A DNA stretch of 64,000 nt, taken from Francisella halioticida (GTDB lineage Bacteria; Pseudomonadota; Gammaproteobacteria; Francisellales; Francisellaceae). Both the position numbers and the translations under genes were made by a program. The DNA is taken from NCBI RefSeq assembly GCF_002211785.1, contig NZ_CP022132.1:1674001-1738000 (forward strand), read 5' to 3'. Below are positions 26,608 through 35,950 of the stretch, piece by piece (the stretch's first letter is position 1; each line of letters opens with the position of its first letter). Below the pieces are notes generated by a model, which was given only the letters and a program-made list of their open reading frames with translations, ran no database searches and was not told the origin of the DNA.

Positions 26608-27585
26608 TTAACTCATAGCCTCTCTTAACCAATTACTAATATAATATTGCTCGTAATAATCTATTTTTTCTTCCGTTTCAAAAAAAAACTTTAACTTATC
26701 AGAATCCGATAAAGCATCTCTGTTTATAACCCAAACTGTATTAGCATTATAAAAAGATTCTTTTTTTATATTTTGATTTGTCGTTATTAATTTCAAACCA
26801 GCTCCTATAGTTTCAAAGGTTCTAATAGTCAATCCACTTTGTATATTTAACTCGATATCTAATACAGCCTTTGCAGCCGCATACTTAGATATCATACTAT
26901 TGGCATTTACTTTGTATGTCTTAAGATATTTTTTATCTTTAAGCTTAAGTTTTCCCGTAACTAACATTCTAAATAATGCTAATTTTGTTATATATAAATG
27001 ATAAAAAAAATTATATCCACTCTTTTTCAATTGACTTTCTATTAATTGAATAAGTTGAAGCCTATCACTATGAAAAGCTCCATAAAAGACCAAATCATAA
27101 TGTTTACTAACATCAGTATTTCTAACATTTCTATACTTATCTCCAAAAAAAAGAGGTAAATATTCTAAATCATATTTTTTAGAATCTCTTCTATCAAATG
27201 TCTTTACTAAGTGAAAATATTTTACAAAAGGTAAATAATCATTTTGATTTATAGAATCCCATTGATACATTATAAATTTTGTACCATGAGCTTTTGATTT
27301 CATTTTTTCCAAAAATGATGCATCCAACATACCCCCTCGAATAACAAAAACTATATCATACTTGTCCTCTTCAAAATCTTTTAATATTTTTAAAAGATAT
27401 TTTTTTTTAAGTAAATATGCTAAGTATGGTACCGTCTTTATTAAAATTCTATAAAATACATCGCTGCAAATTTCTGGATAATATTTAACTGAAAAACCTG
27501 ATACTTTTAACTCATTAATTATTTGCTCATGATAATCATAAAATTTTGGTGCTATAAATAAGACTTTTTTCCCTTTAAGATACAT
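26608..27585 (-). CDS. Putative GT-B glycosyltransferase
   Basis: A 325-residue soluble protein. The first half has a Rossmann-like start (KKVLFIAPKFYDYHEQIINE) and FVIRGGMLDASFL; the second half has LVFYGAFHSDRLQLI, then GLTIRTFETIGAGLKLITTN, which recalls the donor-binding E-x-x-x-x-G-x-P region of GT-B enzymes. A late block, DALSDSDKLKFFFE, resembles the tail of glycan-cluster GT-B proteins. I infer transfer of one glycan residue in the cytoplasm. Donor and linkage are unknown. It overlaps the upstream acetyltransferase gene by 11 bases. Confidence 0.65.
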   Translation of the reverse strand: MYLKGKKVLFIAPKFYDYHEQIINELKVSGFSVKYYPEICSDVFYRILIKTVPYLAYLLKKKYLLKILKDFEEDKYDIVFVIRGGMLDASFLEKMKSKAHGTKFIMYQWDSINQNDYLPFVKYFHLVKTFDRRDSKKYDLEYLPLFFGDKYRNVRNTDVSKHYDLVFYGAFHSDRLQLIQLIESQLKKSGYNFFYHLYITKLALFRMLVTGKLKLKDKKYLKTYKVNANSMISKYAAAKAVLDIELNIQSGLTIRTFETIGAGLKLITTNQNIKKESFYNANTVWVINRDALSDSDKLKFFFETEEKIDYYEQYYISNWLREAMS

Positions 27586-28159
27586 CTATTTTTTGCCACT
27601 CTTTATTTTGAAAATTATATTGCTTTATCACCTTTGCTGGCGCCCCCACAGCAACAGAATAATCTGGTATATCTTTATTGATTACAGAATTGGCGCCTAT
27701 TACTACATTCTTACCAATATTAGCCCCAATAATTGAAACATTTTCACCTATCCATGAGTTATCTTTAATTTCAACACTTCCTATAAATTTAACAGGTTGC
27801 TCTTTAATTGGGGTATTTATATCCTCATATTCATGTAAATTGTCAGCAATATATACTTTATCTGCAACGAGAACATTTTTTCCAATTTTCACACTTTGTA
27901 AAGCTACAATATGAGAATTTCTACCAATATATGTATTTTCTTCTATTACAATTTTTCCATTCTTAAGTGAAAGAAACCATGCACCTACATTTACAAAAAC
28001 ATTATTAGATAATGAAATATTATTTTCTCCTTGAATACTATCAGGATAAATTAAACGAACTCCTTTACCAAAGTGTTTAAATTTTTTTGAAAAAAAAGTT
28101 TTAAAGAAGATTCTAAAGAAAAAAATCTTAACTCTTTTAAAAAAATTATAACTTATCAT
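27575..28159 (-). CDS. Hexapeptide-repeat O/N-acyltransferase
   Basis: A 194-residue left-handed beta-helix protein. Hexapeptide repeats ([LIV]GxxxX) run through residues 45-165: IVIEENTYIGRNSHIV, VKIGKNVLVADKVYIA, and VSIIGANIGKNVVIGANSV, closing with VAVGAPAKVIKQY. The N-terminal 20 residues are basic and hydrophobic (FFKRVKIFFFRIFFKTFF), perhaps a membrane-associating helix. It would transfer an acetyl or other acyl group from CoA to a glycan sugar. It overlaps the next acyltransferase gene by 14 bases. The substrate is unknown. Confidence 0.85.
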   Translation of the reverse strand: MISYNFFKRVKIFFFRIFFKTFFSKKFKHFGKGVRLIYPDSIQGENNISLSNNVFVNVGAWFLSLKNGKIVIEENTYIGRNSHIVALQSVKIGKNVLVADKVYIADNLHEYEDINTPIKEQPVKFIGSVEIKDNSWIGENVSIIGANIGKNVVIGANSVINKDIPDYSVAVGAPAKVIKQYNFQNKEWQKIDVS

Positions 28160-28814
28160 CAGAATTTCTCTCTAAAATTTCTAAAAGCTCACTAGGTGTC
28201 TTAAACAAAGGAGTAATCTCAACTAGCCTTTCATCGCTAAGATTCCACCACTCAGATTTAATTAATCTGGCAATAGTCTCTTCATCAAACCTATATTTAA
28301 TATGCTTAGCAGGCACACCTCCAACAATACTATAAGGTTCAACATCCTTTACAACAACTGCTCCTGCTGCTATAACGGCTCCAACACCTATAGTTACTCC
28401 TGCCTTAATCTTTACTCCCTGCCCGATCCAAACATCTGAAGATATTATTGTTCTAGGAAACACTACACTATCATCTAAAACTTTCTTAGTGAAACATCTA
28501 GGAAGAATATTTGTATAACTATAAAATATCGGATTTGTACTAACCATATCAATAGGATGATTTGCTAAAGATATATTCACATTAGAAGCAATAGAACAGA
28601 ACTTCCCAATATCTGCTGATACGATACTAGTATTTTTTTGTATATATGTATAATCTCCCACTTGTGTATTTTGTAAATTAACATCACGGAATAATACGGT
28701 ATGCTTACCTACACTGCTACTAGCATCAATATTCACATTAGCATAAAGCCTACTATTAGGAAATTTTATTTTAAAAATAAAAGATTTAACTAATCTTTTA
28801 ATATACTCAATCAT
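28146..28814 (-). CDS. CatB-type hexapeptide acyltransferase
   Basis: A 222-residue left-handed beta-helix protein of the xenobiotic/CatB-like acetyltransferase group. Repeats include VGKHTVLFRDVNLQNTQVG and IGKFCSIASNVNISLANHP, with a catalytic His in ANHPIDMVST. The C-terminal section IGQGVKIKAGVTIGVGAV and GGVPAKHIKYRF is typical. It likely acetylates a hydroxyl or amino group on the glycan. The start overlaps the preceding gene by 8 bases. CatB-like enzymes are common in O-antigen clusters; no drug-resistance role is implied. Confidence 0.88.
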   Translation of the reverse strand: MIEYIKRLVKSFIFKIKFPNSRLYANVNIDASSSVGKHTVLFRDVNLQNTQVGDYTYIQKNTSIVSADIGKFCSIASNVNISLANHPIDMVSTNPIFYSYTNILPRCFTKKVLDDSVVFPRTIISSDVWIGQGVKIKAGVTIGVGAVIAAGAVVVKDVEPYSIVGGVPAKHIKYRFDEETIARLIKSEWWNLSDERLVEITPLFKTPSELLEILERNSDDKL

Positions 28815-30636
28815 TATCCTTATTCTCCAATATACTATAAATAAAATCCATATTTCTTTTCAAATTTCCACCATCTAATGGACCGATATACTTTTCCATC
28901 ACTTTATAGTTTAAAAAATCATTATACCTTTCACTAGAATTCTGAAAATCATAGAAAACCTGTATTAAATCATTTACTGTAGATACTGTAACTAATTCAG
29001 AACTATTATTAAATGGTGGATCAAAAGTTTCAGTGTCTTTTTTATAATAAACCACAGGAACCCCTAAACAAGATGCTTCAAAAAGTGTTTGAGAGTTTAT
29101 GGAAATATAAAAATCCGTTTTTTGCAACACATCTAACATAGGAGTTTTATCTTCTATAACAATACTCAAATCCTTAAAATATTTTTCAACAAGCTCTTGA
29201 TATTTTAACCTGAATCCATTTGGACGGACTTTAATAATTATATTAATTTTTGTCTCATTTTTTCGAATTTGATCTAAAGCAGAGAGTACATCATACATAA
29301 AGTCAAATTCTACTGCGATATAAGAGTTTAAATCAATTAGATTAAATCCAGATGCTCCAATCGTAATAGTTGGAGCAATTCTATTTATTTTATTTTTCTT
29401 ACAACTTGAATAAGTATCCATTCTTGGATCTCCAAGAACAACTATATTATTCATATCTTTGAAATAGTGCTTTTTAATACTTTGAGAATAAGAGTTTATA
29501 TATTTAGCATACTTACCCTCATCTTGATGTTCTGAACCTAACCAACCATTAATTATCAAATAACTAGGAATATTCCTAACTCTACATACCATATCAAACA
29601 AAGTTGCAGTTTCCCCTATGTTAGCAATCAAAATCTCTAAACTGACTTTATTTTTATTAATGTACTTTATACAGTCATCTAATATTGCTAATGAGTTTGG
29701 TAGCTGGTTAGCTACCCTCTTCTTTATAATTTCATAAACTTTATTTGAAATATCGTATTTGCCATCCAGCACTAATGAAGCAAATTTATGACTATCAAAT
29801 TTAGACATTAGTTCTTTTGCTACTCTTTTATGATTTTTTGTAGCATAACCAATAGGCAAAGTTCTTTCTTTTAACTTAGCAAAAAAAGATGAGCCTCTAG
29901 ATAAATTAATAAGTAATAATCTAATTTTTTTATCACTCCTCAATACATTAAGTATTTGCTTAGTTGGATGATATTCTTGTAAAAAAACTGTTTTCCTATT
30001 TCGATAAATAGGCAAGTTATCAATATATGACATAACTAAACCAAAAATATAAGTAGCTAATTTTCTTAACGAGTACAACTTTCCTCTAAAACCATTAGCT
30101 CTAATCTTACTATCTATCCATCTTGAAATAGGAAAATAAAAACCCTCTACTTGATGACTATTTACCACATAGAATATAAACTTTAAGTTCAAATCATTTA
30201 GAATATCTTTTATCAATAAGTCTGTAGATAATAAGTGTAACTCTGAATACTGTATATCAAATAAAATAGACAAGCAAATATATAACCTACAGTAAGTTAC
30301 AAAATCATTCCAAAACTCCAACCGGAAAGAAAAACCAAAAGGAATATCTTTATGAGTAAAGATATCTTTACCATATTCATCAAAATGCCAGTCCTTAAAA
30401 AAATCATAAATTACGAAATTATATTCATGCATATCTTTATCAGATATTAAATGATCTACAAAAAATGATTTACCGCCTATACTTTCTATATAATGCTTTA
30501 ACTCAAAATCATAAGTAAGTATCAAATCTTTTTCTAGATTATATTTGATATTTTCTGCTTGCCAAATACACATTGAATCAACAATATATATGCGCCTATA
30601 AGTAGAATTTAATTTATGTTTTTTAGTATTCATCAT
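28807..30636 (-). CDS. Large unrecognised glycan-cluster protein, possible GT-B transferase
   Basis: A 609-residue soluble protein without signal peptide or transmembrane helix. The N-terminal 150 residues (IYIVDSMCIWQAENIKYNL) look like a receptor-type Rossmann half. The last third has INIIIKVRPNGFRLKYQEL, then TPMLDVLQKTDFYIS and SQTLFEASCLGVPVVYYK, the pattern of the nucleotide-binding half of CDP-glycerol/capsule-type GT-B transferases. I do not recognise the family. The gene is separated from the carbamoyltransferase by 167 bases, one of the few real gaps in the cluster. Confidence 0.6.
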   Translation of the reverse strand: MMNTKKHKLNSTYRRIYIVDSMCIWQAENIKYNLEKDLILTYDFELKHYIESIGGKSFFVDHLISDKDMHEYNFVIYDFFKDWHFDEYGKDIFTHKDIPFGFSFRLEFWNDFVTYCRLYICLSILFDIQYSELHLLSTDLLIKDILNDLNLKFIFYVVNSHQVEGFYFPISRWIDSKIRANGFRGKLYSLRKLATYIFGLVMSYIDNLPIYRNRKTVFLQEYHPTKQILNVLRSDKKIRLLLINLSRGSSFFAKLKERTLPIGYATKNHKRVAKELMSKFDSHKFASLVLDGKYDISNKVYEIIKKRVANQLPNSLAILDDCIKYINKNKVSLEILIANIGETATLFDMVCRVRNIPSYLIINGWLGSEHQDEGKYAKYINSYSQSIKKHYFKDMNNIVVLGDPRMDTYSSCKKNKINRIAPTITIGASGFNLIDLNSYIAVEFDFMYDVLSALDQIRKNETKINIIIKVRPNGFRLKYQELVEKYFKDLSIVIEDKTPMLDVLQKTDFYISINSQTLFEASCLGVPVVYYKKDTETFDPPFNNSSELVTVSTVNDLIQVFYDFQNSSERYNDFLNYKVMEKYIGPLDGGNLKRNMDFIYSILENKDND

Positions 30637-30803
30637 AAGCCTTTAAAAATATAATAAATTTAAAATCAATCACTTTAATTTTTTAGTAATTATAGTATTC
30701 ATCCATACTTTTTATAAAAAAAACACATTTCGATGCATCATACCATATAAATTGATTAATAACTAAAGATAAGGGATACAACATTTAAAAAAACAATTAG
30801 TCT

Positions 30804-32582
30804 TTATAACTTTGAAATCAAAAAATCTTCCAATATTAAGTATTTCAACCCAGAATTTTCAAACACATGCATTGCATCAAATACATCATTAACAACTGGT
30901 AAACCATGTAAATTATAACTGGTATTTAATAAAGCTCCTATATCTGTGATTTTTGTGAATTCTTCTATTAATTCATAGTACTCTTTATTTTGTTCTTTAG
31001 TTAATATTTGTGGACGAATTGTCTCATCATATGGATGCGTGCCAGCTTTTATATCTTTTAGAAACTCTTTTTTTGTATCCATTGCTATTGCCATATATCT
31101 TGATTCAAATCCTTTTAGATTTATTAAGTATTTATCTTGAAATTTATCTAAAACTGTAGCAGCAAAAGGCATCCAAAAATCTCTCCCCTTAATAAGTTCG
31201 TTAATATATTGGATAATTTCAGGATTTGATGGGTTTGCTAAAATACTTCTATTACCCAAAGCCCTCGAGCCAAACTCCATTCTTCCGCAAACCCTCGCAA
31301 CAACCTCTCCATCTGCAAGAAGTTTAGCAACATACTTATTATTCATTTCTGAAATATTATATTTTTTATCTAGATTGAAAGTTTTAATATACTTAGAAAT
31401 ATCATCATTAGTGTTTTCATTTCCAAGATATAAATTTGGTAAAGGCTTATTTGTTATATCATTTTCATAATTAGCAAAATAGCATGCTCCAATGCTCTGA
31501 GACTCATCAGATGAAGAGCCTGCTACAAAAAGAGTGTCAATAAACTTCTGATCTCCTAGTACTTTATTTACTTTAACATTCATTGCAACACCACCACTGA
31601 AAACAAAATTAGTAAATCCAATTTTCTTATTCGCTCTATTAAATAATTCTATCAACATTTTTTCAGTATACTGCTGGATACCTCCAGCAATGTTATCAAA
31701 CCTGTGATACTTCAAATTTTCATTTAAAAAACAGAAAAGATCAGAAGGTCTATTTTTATAAACTATTTTTAATTCATCAAACTGCAATAACTCATCAAAA
31801 ATATTTTCAACCTTTTTTGCATACTCATATTTTGAATATGGAGCAAGCCCCATTACTTTAAACTCATGCTCAAGGGGCTTCATTCTCAGATATAGAGTTA
31901 CCATTCTATATAGTCTTGCTATATCACATTGATTACTCTCTGATATAAGTTCAAACTTTTCATTTTCTATTTTCCAAACAGTTTGATTTTTTCCATCACC
32001 ATAAGCATCAACTGTAATAGCTATAGTCTTATTTTTTTTATTAGGATTAGCAAAATAGCCATACATAGCATGGCAGGTATGATGATCATAGAATTTTATT
32101 TTTGATTTATCAATTTTCATAAAATCTGATACGTCAGATATAACTAGTTCAACAATCGCATTTTGTAATTTATCTTTTTCTAGGTTATGAAAGCTTTCTG
32201 GAACCTGATAAAAAGTCTTTTGATTTTCAAATTTTTGTTCAAAAACTTTTTTCACATAATCCCTAGGGTAATTTTGTCCAGCAAGTTTCGGTTTCCAATA
32301 GTTTTCCATCATATCAATATGATCATTAACGCCAAAAACAGTGTCAATTGGATAGCTTAAATTATTCAAATCATTTCTTTGAATAGTTGACATTGCAATT
32401 AGATCAATATTTTCATTTGAAAGAGCATATTTTTGCATAATATATTTAACACAATTTTTAGGAAAACCTTTTTCATTTTTTCTTTTTGTAAACCTTTCCT
32501 CTTGAACCGCACAAACTATTTCCCCATTTATTGATAACGATGCGGATGCATTATGGTCATCATAAATCCCAATAACTACCAT
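30804..32582 (-). CDS. O-carbamoyltransferase, NodU/CmcH family
   Basis: A 592-residue protein with the NodU-type two-part layout. The N-terminal ASKHA domain begins VIGIYDDHNASASLSINGEI and contains VQEERFTKRKNEKGFP and YDHHTCHAMYGYFANP, with metal-binding His residues. It continues with VDAYGDGKNQT and FSGGVAMNVKVNK. The C-terminal YrdC-like carbamoylation part has RMEFGSRALGNRSILA. It uses carbamoyl phosphate and ATP to put a carbamoyl group on a sugar hydroxyl. A 10-base gap follows the HisF-like gene, so it may act on the same amidated sugar. Confidence 0.92.
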   Translation of the reverse strand: MVVIGIYDDHNASASLSINGEIVCAVQEERFTKRKNEKGFPKNCVKYIMQKYALSNENIDLIAMSTIQRNDLNNLSYPIDTVFGVNDHIDMMENYWKPKLAGQNYPRDYVKKVFEQKFENQKTFYQVPESFHNLEKDKLQNAIVELVISDVSDFMKIDKSKIKFYDHHTCHAMYGYFANPNKKNKTIAITVDAYGDGKNQTVWKIENEKFELISESNQCDIARLYRMVTLYLRMKPLEHEFKVMGLAPYSKYEYAKKVENIFDELLQFDELKIVYKNRPSDLFCFLNENLKYHRFDNIAGGIQQYTEKMLIELFNRANKKIGFTNFVFSGGVAMNVKVNKVLGDQKFIDTLFVAGSSSDESQSIGACYFANYENDITNKPLPNLYLGNENTNDDISKYIKTFNLDKKYNISEMNNKYVAKLLADGEVVARVCGRMEFGSRALGNRSILANPSNPEIIQYINELIKGRDFWMPFAATVLDKFQDKYLINLKGFESRYMAIAMDTKKEFLKDIKAGTHPYDETIRPQILTKEQNKEYYELIEEFTKITDIGALLNTSYNLHGLPVVNDVFDAMHVFENSGLKYLILEDFLISKL

Positions 32583-32592
32583 GGTTTCTTCC

Positions 32593-33366
32593 TTATTTTA
32601 TCCATTTAGAAATATTTAATTTTTCACTAATTATTTTTTTCCGAGCTTTTGGTAGACCATCACCAACAAAATTAAAAAGATTTGCAGTAGCAACAGCATC
32701 AACACGATTCCTTTTCAACCCATCAATAAGGTGATTTTCATTTCCAGCACCTCCAGCTATAATTAGCGGTATTTTTATAGTTTCCTTTACTCTATCAATT
32801 GTTTTAAGATCATATCCAAAACCAGTTCCGTCTCTATCTATTGAATTCAAATATATTTCTCCAACATTTAAACTTTCGACATACTTAATAAACTCAACCA
32901 GTGATATCTCAATCGGTTTTCTTCCATCATTAATAAATACTACTTCCCTACCATTTATGATTTTATAATCAATTGATGCTACTACACTTTGTGAACCATA
33001 CTGTTTAATAATCTTTTCAACCTGATCAGGGTTTTCATAAAGTAAAGAGTTTAATAGCAACTTATCAGCACCACTATTAAACAAAAGGTTTGCATCTTCA
33101 ATGCTATTTATACCTCCACCAGCGGCTACAGGGATAAAGACATCATCAACAAGCCTACTCAAAACCTTTGCAAATTTATCTATTTTTTTATCATCTCTAT
33201 TAGCATTTATTACTATCAGCTCATCAAGAGAAAAAGCTATATCACAGAATTTATAATTTTTTTCAAGCCAATCAATACCACCAACGCCCTGAAGTCTAAA
33301 ATTTCTACTTTGGTTAAACTTGTTATTATGGTAGATAAGTGTAAATATTATTCTTTTTCGAAGCAT
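32593..33366 (-). CDS. HisF-like cyclase paralogue of the amidotransferase system
   Basis: A 257-residue TIM-barrel protein close to HisF: VGGIDWLEKNYKFCDIAFSLDELIVINA, split here as a start block and a DELI strand, then AAGGGINSIEDANLLFNSGADK, VASIDYKI, EIYLNSIDRDGTGFGYD and LIIAGGAGNENHLIDG. The catalytic acid residues of true HisF are replaced in part: the N-terminal Asp of the DxDxG region is not visible. It is not in a his operon. As in the WbpG-HisH2-HisF2 system of Pseudomonas aeruginosa, it likely channels ammonia to the sugar amidotransferase. Confidence 0.88.
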   Translation of the reverse strand: MLRKRIIFTLIYHNNKFNQSRNFRLQGVGGIDWLEKNYKFCDIAFSLDELIVINANRDDKKIDKFAKVLSRLVDDVFIPVAAGGGINSIEDANLLFNSGADKLLLNSLLYENPDQVEKIIKQYGSQSVVASIDYKIINGREVVFINDGRKPIEISLVEFIKYVESLNVGEIYLNSIDRDGTGFGYDLKTIDRVKETIKIPLIIAGGAGNENHLIDGLKRNRVDAVATANLFNFVGDGLPKARKKIISEKLNISKWIK

Positions 33367-33978
33367 TTAGAATTTCTCTATAAAGTTTTTAAGCAACCTA
33401 AGACCATTAGTTTGACTCAGCTCAGGATGGAATTGCGTACCTACAATATTATCAGATTCATAAGAGGCTATAAAGTCTCCTCCATAATTACATACTGATT
33501 GTTTAATATTACCTTTGTTTTGAAGCTTAAAACTATGTGTAAAATAAAAATCCGCTATTAGGTCAAAATCATAATAAAGCTTACTCACGTTATTAACACT
33601 GATTTGATTGAACCCTACATGAGGTACAATTACATCACTCACTTTAAATTTCTCACATTCTACATCTATATAACCAAGCCCTACCGAACCACCATCTTCT
33701 TCACTACCATTACATAACAATTGTGCTCCAAGACAGATACCAAGTATTGGTTTTTTCTTTTCTATCACTTCTTCATTCAAATATTTGTCTATATCTCTTG
33801 CTCTAATATTACTCATTGCTTTTGCAAATGATCCAACACCAGGAAGAAGTAATTTATCAGCTGACCTTATATCATCATGTCTATCAGATACTATAATATT
33901 ATTAACCCCTAAATATTTAAAAGTACTCACTATAGATCTTATATTCCCCATGCCATAATCAACTATTACAATCTTCAT
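33367..33978 (-). CDS. HisH-like glutaminase paralogue
   Basis: A 203-residue class I glutamine amidotransferase. It begins KIVIVDYGMGNIRSIVSTF, has the nucleophile elbow ILGICLGAQLL (Cys), the THSFK block and the catalytic His-Glu in QFHPELSQTNGL. It releases ammonia from glutamine. It touches the HisF-like gene without a gap and overlaps the sugar amidotransferase gene by 4 bases, so the three subunits are made together. All three catalytic residues of the triad are present. Confidence 0.93.
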   Translation of the reverse strand: MKIVIVDYGMGNIRSIVSTFKYLGVNNIIVSDRHDDIRSADKLLLPGVGSFAKAMSNIRARDIDKYLNEEVIEKKKPILGICLGAQLLCNGSEEDGGSVGLGYIDVECEKFKVSDVIVPHVGFNQISVNNVSKLYYDFDLIADFYFTHSFKLQNKGNIKQSVCNYGGDFIASYESDNIVGTQFHPELSQTNGLRLLKNFIEKF

Positions 33979-35117
33979 ATAATGAATTCTTCTCCGACCA
34001 CATACTTCGGTTGCCAGATTCCATCGATCATTTCAAACAAATCTTTATTCACGTACTTCTCTAAAACCAAATCAAACTCTTTTTTAGTCATACCATAATA
34101 CTCTAAATAAGTGTCTATCAAATCATATGGATATGCATTATCATACATTCTTACAAGATTCACTGCCTGATCCCTAGTCATTGAGCCTCTTCTTATCTCG
34201 ATACCTGCATCTTGTGTCGCCCTACCAAAACCAAACTTCAGGTACATTAAGTATGCGTGTAACGCATATAATGCTTGATCATTTTGTGAAAAGTTTGTAA
34301 AAGTATCATGGTTACCATCATCTTTTTCAACTAATCCACAGAAATCTTTTGCTACTACATAATTTCTATATGAATCCCAAGCCTCAAAGTATGACCAATG
34401 AGTAAATGAAAGACCTATCTCGGACACATCTTTTTCTTCAGGAAACTGGAAAAAAGCTAAATCTGCTTCACTAATATCTCCATCTTGCTTAACCCTATTA
34501 AAAACCTTCTCATGACCACCTTCTAAATAAACTCTTTTCATATATCCAATATCGTACAAGGCTTTATTCTTGCTCTCTGTTGAACCTCCATATTCTATTT
34601 CTCCATCCTCACCATAAAATATCAATGGAATCTTAAAGTTAACAGCAGTTTTTATAACAGCCGTCATAATTGCTATTAACCATCCATAATAAGGAAAGCC
34701 TTTTTCAATGAACCCATACTTATTTAATCTATCCAGAACTTTTGGATTAGTAGAAATGTGAATATGGTTATATCCTGACTGTATAAAGTTTGATAAATTT
34801 TGATCTCCAATATCTAAGGATAGTGCTGGCTTAACTGTTATTGCTAATGGATTCATTCCGTATTTATGCTTTAATGTATATGCAACATATGAACCATCTT
34901 TCCCTCCACTTACAGGCACAATACAATCAAAATTTCCAGAAGTTGATCTATATTTATTTAATAAGCTAGTTAACTCATCCTGTCTTTGAGACCAGTCCAT
35001 ATTTTTTTTCTCTTCCATCCATTGACATGCATTACACCAGCCTCTTTCATCAAAGGAAATTCTAGGTCTTGTTGACATATTCAAACAGTTTGTACACCAA
35101 AATATTTTTTTACTCAT
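33975..35117 (-). CDS. N-acetyl sugar amidotransferase, WbpG/PseA/PtmG family
   Basis: A 380-residue protein. A two-CxxC zinc site at the N-terminus (CTNC and CNAC within the first 40 residues) precedes an ATP-pyrophosphatase loop VPVSGGKDGSYVAY. It ends with a helical domain. The family activates an acetamido group with ATP and adds ammonia to give an acetamidino group. WbpG does this in P. aeruginosa B-band O-antigen, and PseA/PtmG are linked to pseudaminic/legionaminic acid in Campylobacter. With a legionaminic set next door, a Leg acetamidino derivative is the likely product. I chose the ATG at 35117, spaced about 11 bases from GGAG; the longer frame starts at a GTG. Confidence 0.88.
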   Translation of the reverse strand: MSKKIFWCTNCLNMSTRPRISFDERGWCNACQWMEEKKNMDWSQRQDELTSLLNKYRSTSGNFDCIVPVSGGKDGSYVAYTLKHKYGMNPLAITVKPALSLDIGDQNLSNFIQSGYNHIHISTNPKVLDRLNKYGFIEKGFPYYGWLIAIMTAVIKTAVNFKIPLIFYGEDGEIEYGGSTESKNKALYDIGYMKRVYLEGGHEKVFNRVKQDGDISEADLAFFQFPEEKDVSEIGLSFTHWSYFEAWDSYRNYVVAKDFCGLVEKDDGNHDTFTNFSQNDQALYALHAYLMYLKFGFGRATQDAGIEIRRGSMTRDQAVNLVRMYDNAYPYDLIDTYLEYYGMTKKEFDLVLEKYVNKDLFEMIDGIWQPKYVVGEEFII

Positions 35118-35179
35118 ATTTCCCATCTCCACTTTATTATAATTACTTTCAGGCTAGCTTTACTTTCAACAATCAAGGC

Positions 35180-35950
35180 CTAAAGACTAAATCCATCATC
35201 TACTACAATATTTTGCCCATTCACATATTTACTCATATCACTAAGCAAATAGATCAAAGTGCCTCTTAAATCACTTTTATCAAGCATACCTTTATTTAAA
35301 CATTTTTCTTTATATTTTTCTAGGAAAGGCTCTGGTTGATTATCAAAAATTCCACCTGGACTTAAGCTATTTACATTAATATTCCAACCCTTAAAATATT
35401 TGGCCATATACTTAGTTAAATGGATAAGTCCTGACTTTATCACAGCATATTCGATAGGCATTGTCATAGCTGTATCATTATATATTTCAAAGTCAGGAGC
35501 AACCACGCCATAAATAGAGCTTATATTCACAATATTACCATAGCCTTGTTCTTGAAAATATTTAGCAAATTGTTGTGAAGCAGTAAAATACCCACCTAAA
35601 TTCAACCCAAAATTCTCCACAAAATCACTATGCTCAACATCAAAAAAGTACTTCCCATAGCTCTTGTTCCTAGGATAAGCACTATTAACAAGCGCATCTA
35701 CTTTACCATATTTTTCATCTGCATAGCTGATGCACTCTTCTAAAGATTTTTTTGATGTTATATCAAGCTTTATAAAATCAATGCTTATTACATCTAACTT
35801 TCTTGATAAATTTTGAGCAACCTTAGCAGCTAAATTCTCATTTATATCAGCAATGATTGCAGTCCCACCATTTTCAATAACAGCAACAACAAACTCTTGG
35901 CCAATGAGACCGGCCCCACCAGTTATAACAACAACCTTATTATTTAGCAT
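35180..35950 (-). CDS. ptmA: Short-chain dehydrogenase, PtmA-like
   Basis: A 256-residue classical SDR. It starts KVVVITGGAGLIGQEFVVAV, with the NAG-like segment VDALVNSAYPRN, Ser in VNISSIYGVVAP, Tyr-x3-Lys in YAVIKSGLIHL and a SPGG loop. This is the PtmA type found in legionaminic acid and flagellar glycan loci of Campylobacter and Legionella. It overlaps the CMP-synthetase gene by 11 bases. PtmA and PtmF co-occur with PtmE in the GDP-linked legionaminic route and were proposed to act early, before GDP-glucosamine. The exact step is not proved by sequence. Confidence 0.82.
   Translation of the reverse strand: MLNNKVVVITGGAGLIGQEFVVAVIENGGTAIIADINENLAAKVAQNLSRKLDVISIDFIKLDITSKKSLEECISYADEKYGKVDALVNSAYPRNKSYGKYFFDVEHSDFVENFGLNLGGYFTASQQFAKYFQEQGYGNIVNISSIYGVVAPDFEIYNDTAMTMPIEYAVIKSGLIHLTKYMAKYFKGWNINVNSLSPGGIFDNQPEPFLEKYKEKCLNKGMLDKSDLRGTLIYLLSDMSKYVNGQNIVVDDGFSL

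Noticed and set aside
28146-28814. Chloramphenicol/streptogramin acetyltransferase (resistance gene)
   Set aside because: CatB-like folds are common glycan acetyltransferases, and the gene is embedded in the polysaccharide operon.
32593-33978. Histidine biosynthesis genes hisF and hisH
   Set aside because: No other his genes are near, and the pair flanks an N-acetyl sugar amidotransferase, so they are the glycan-dedicated paralogues.
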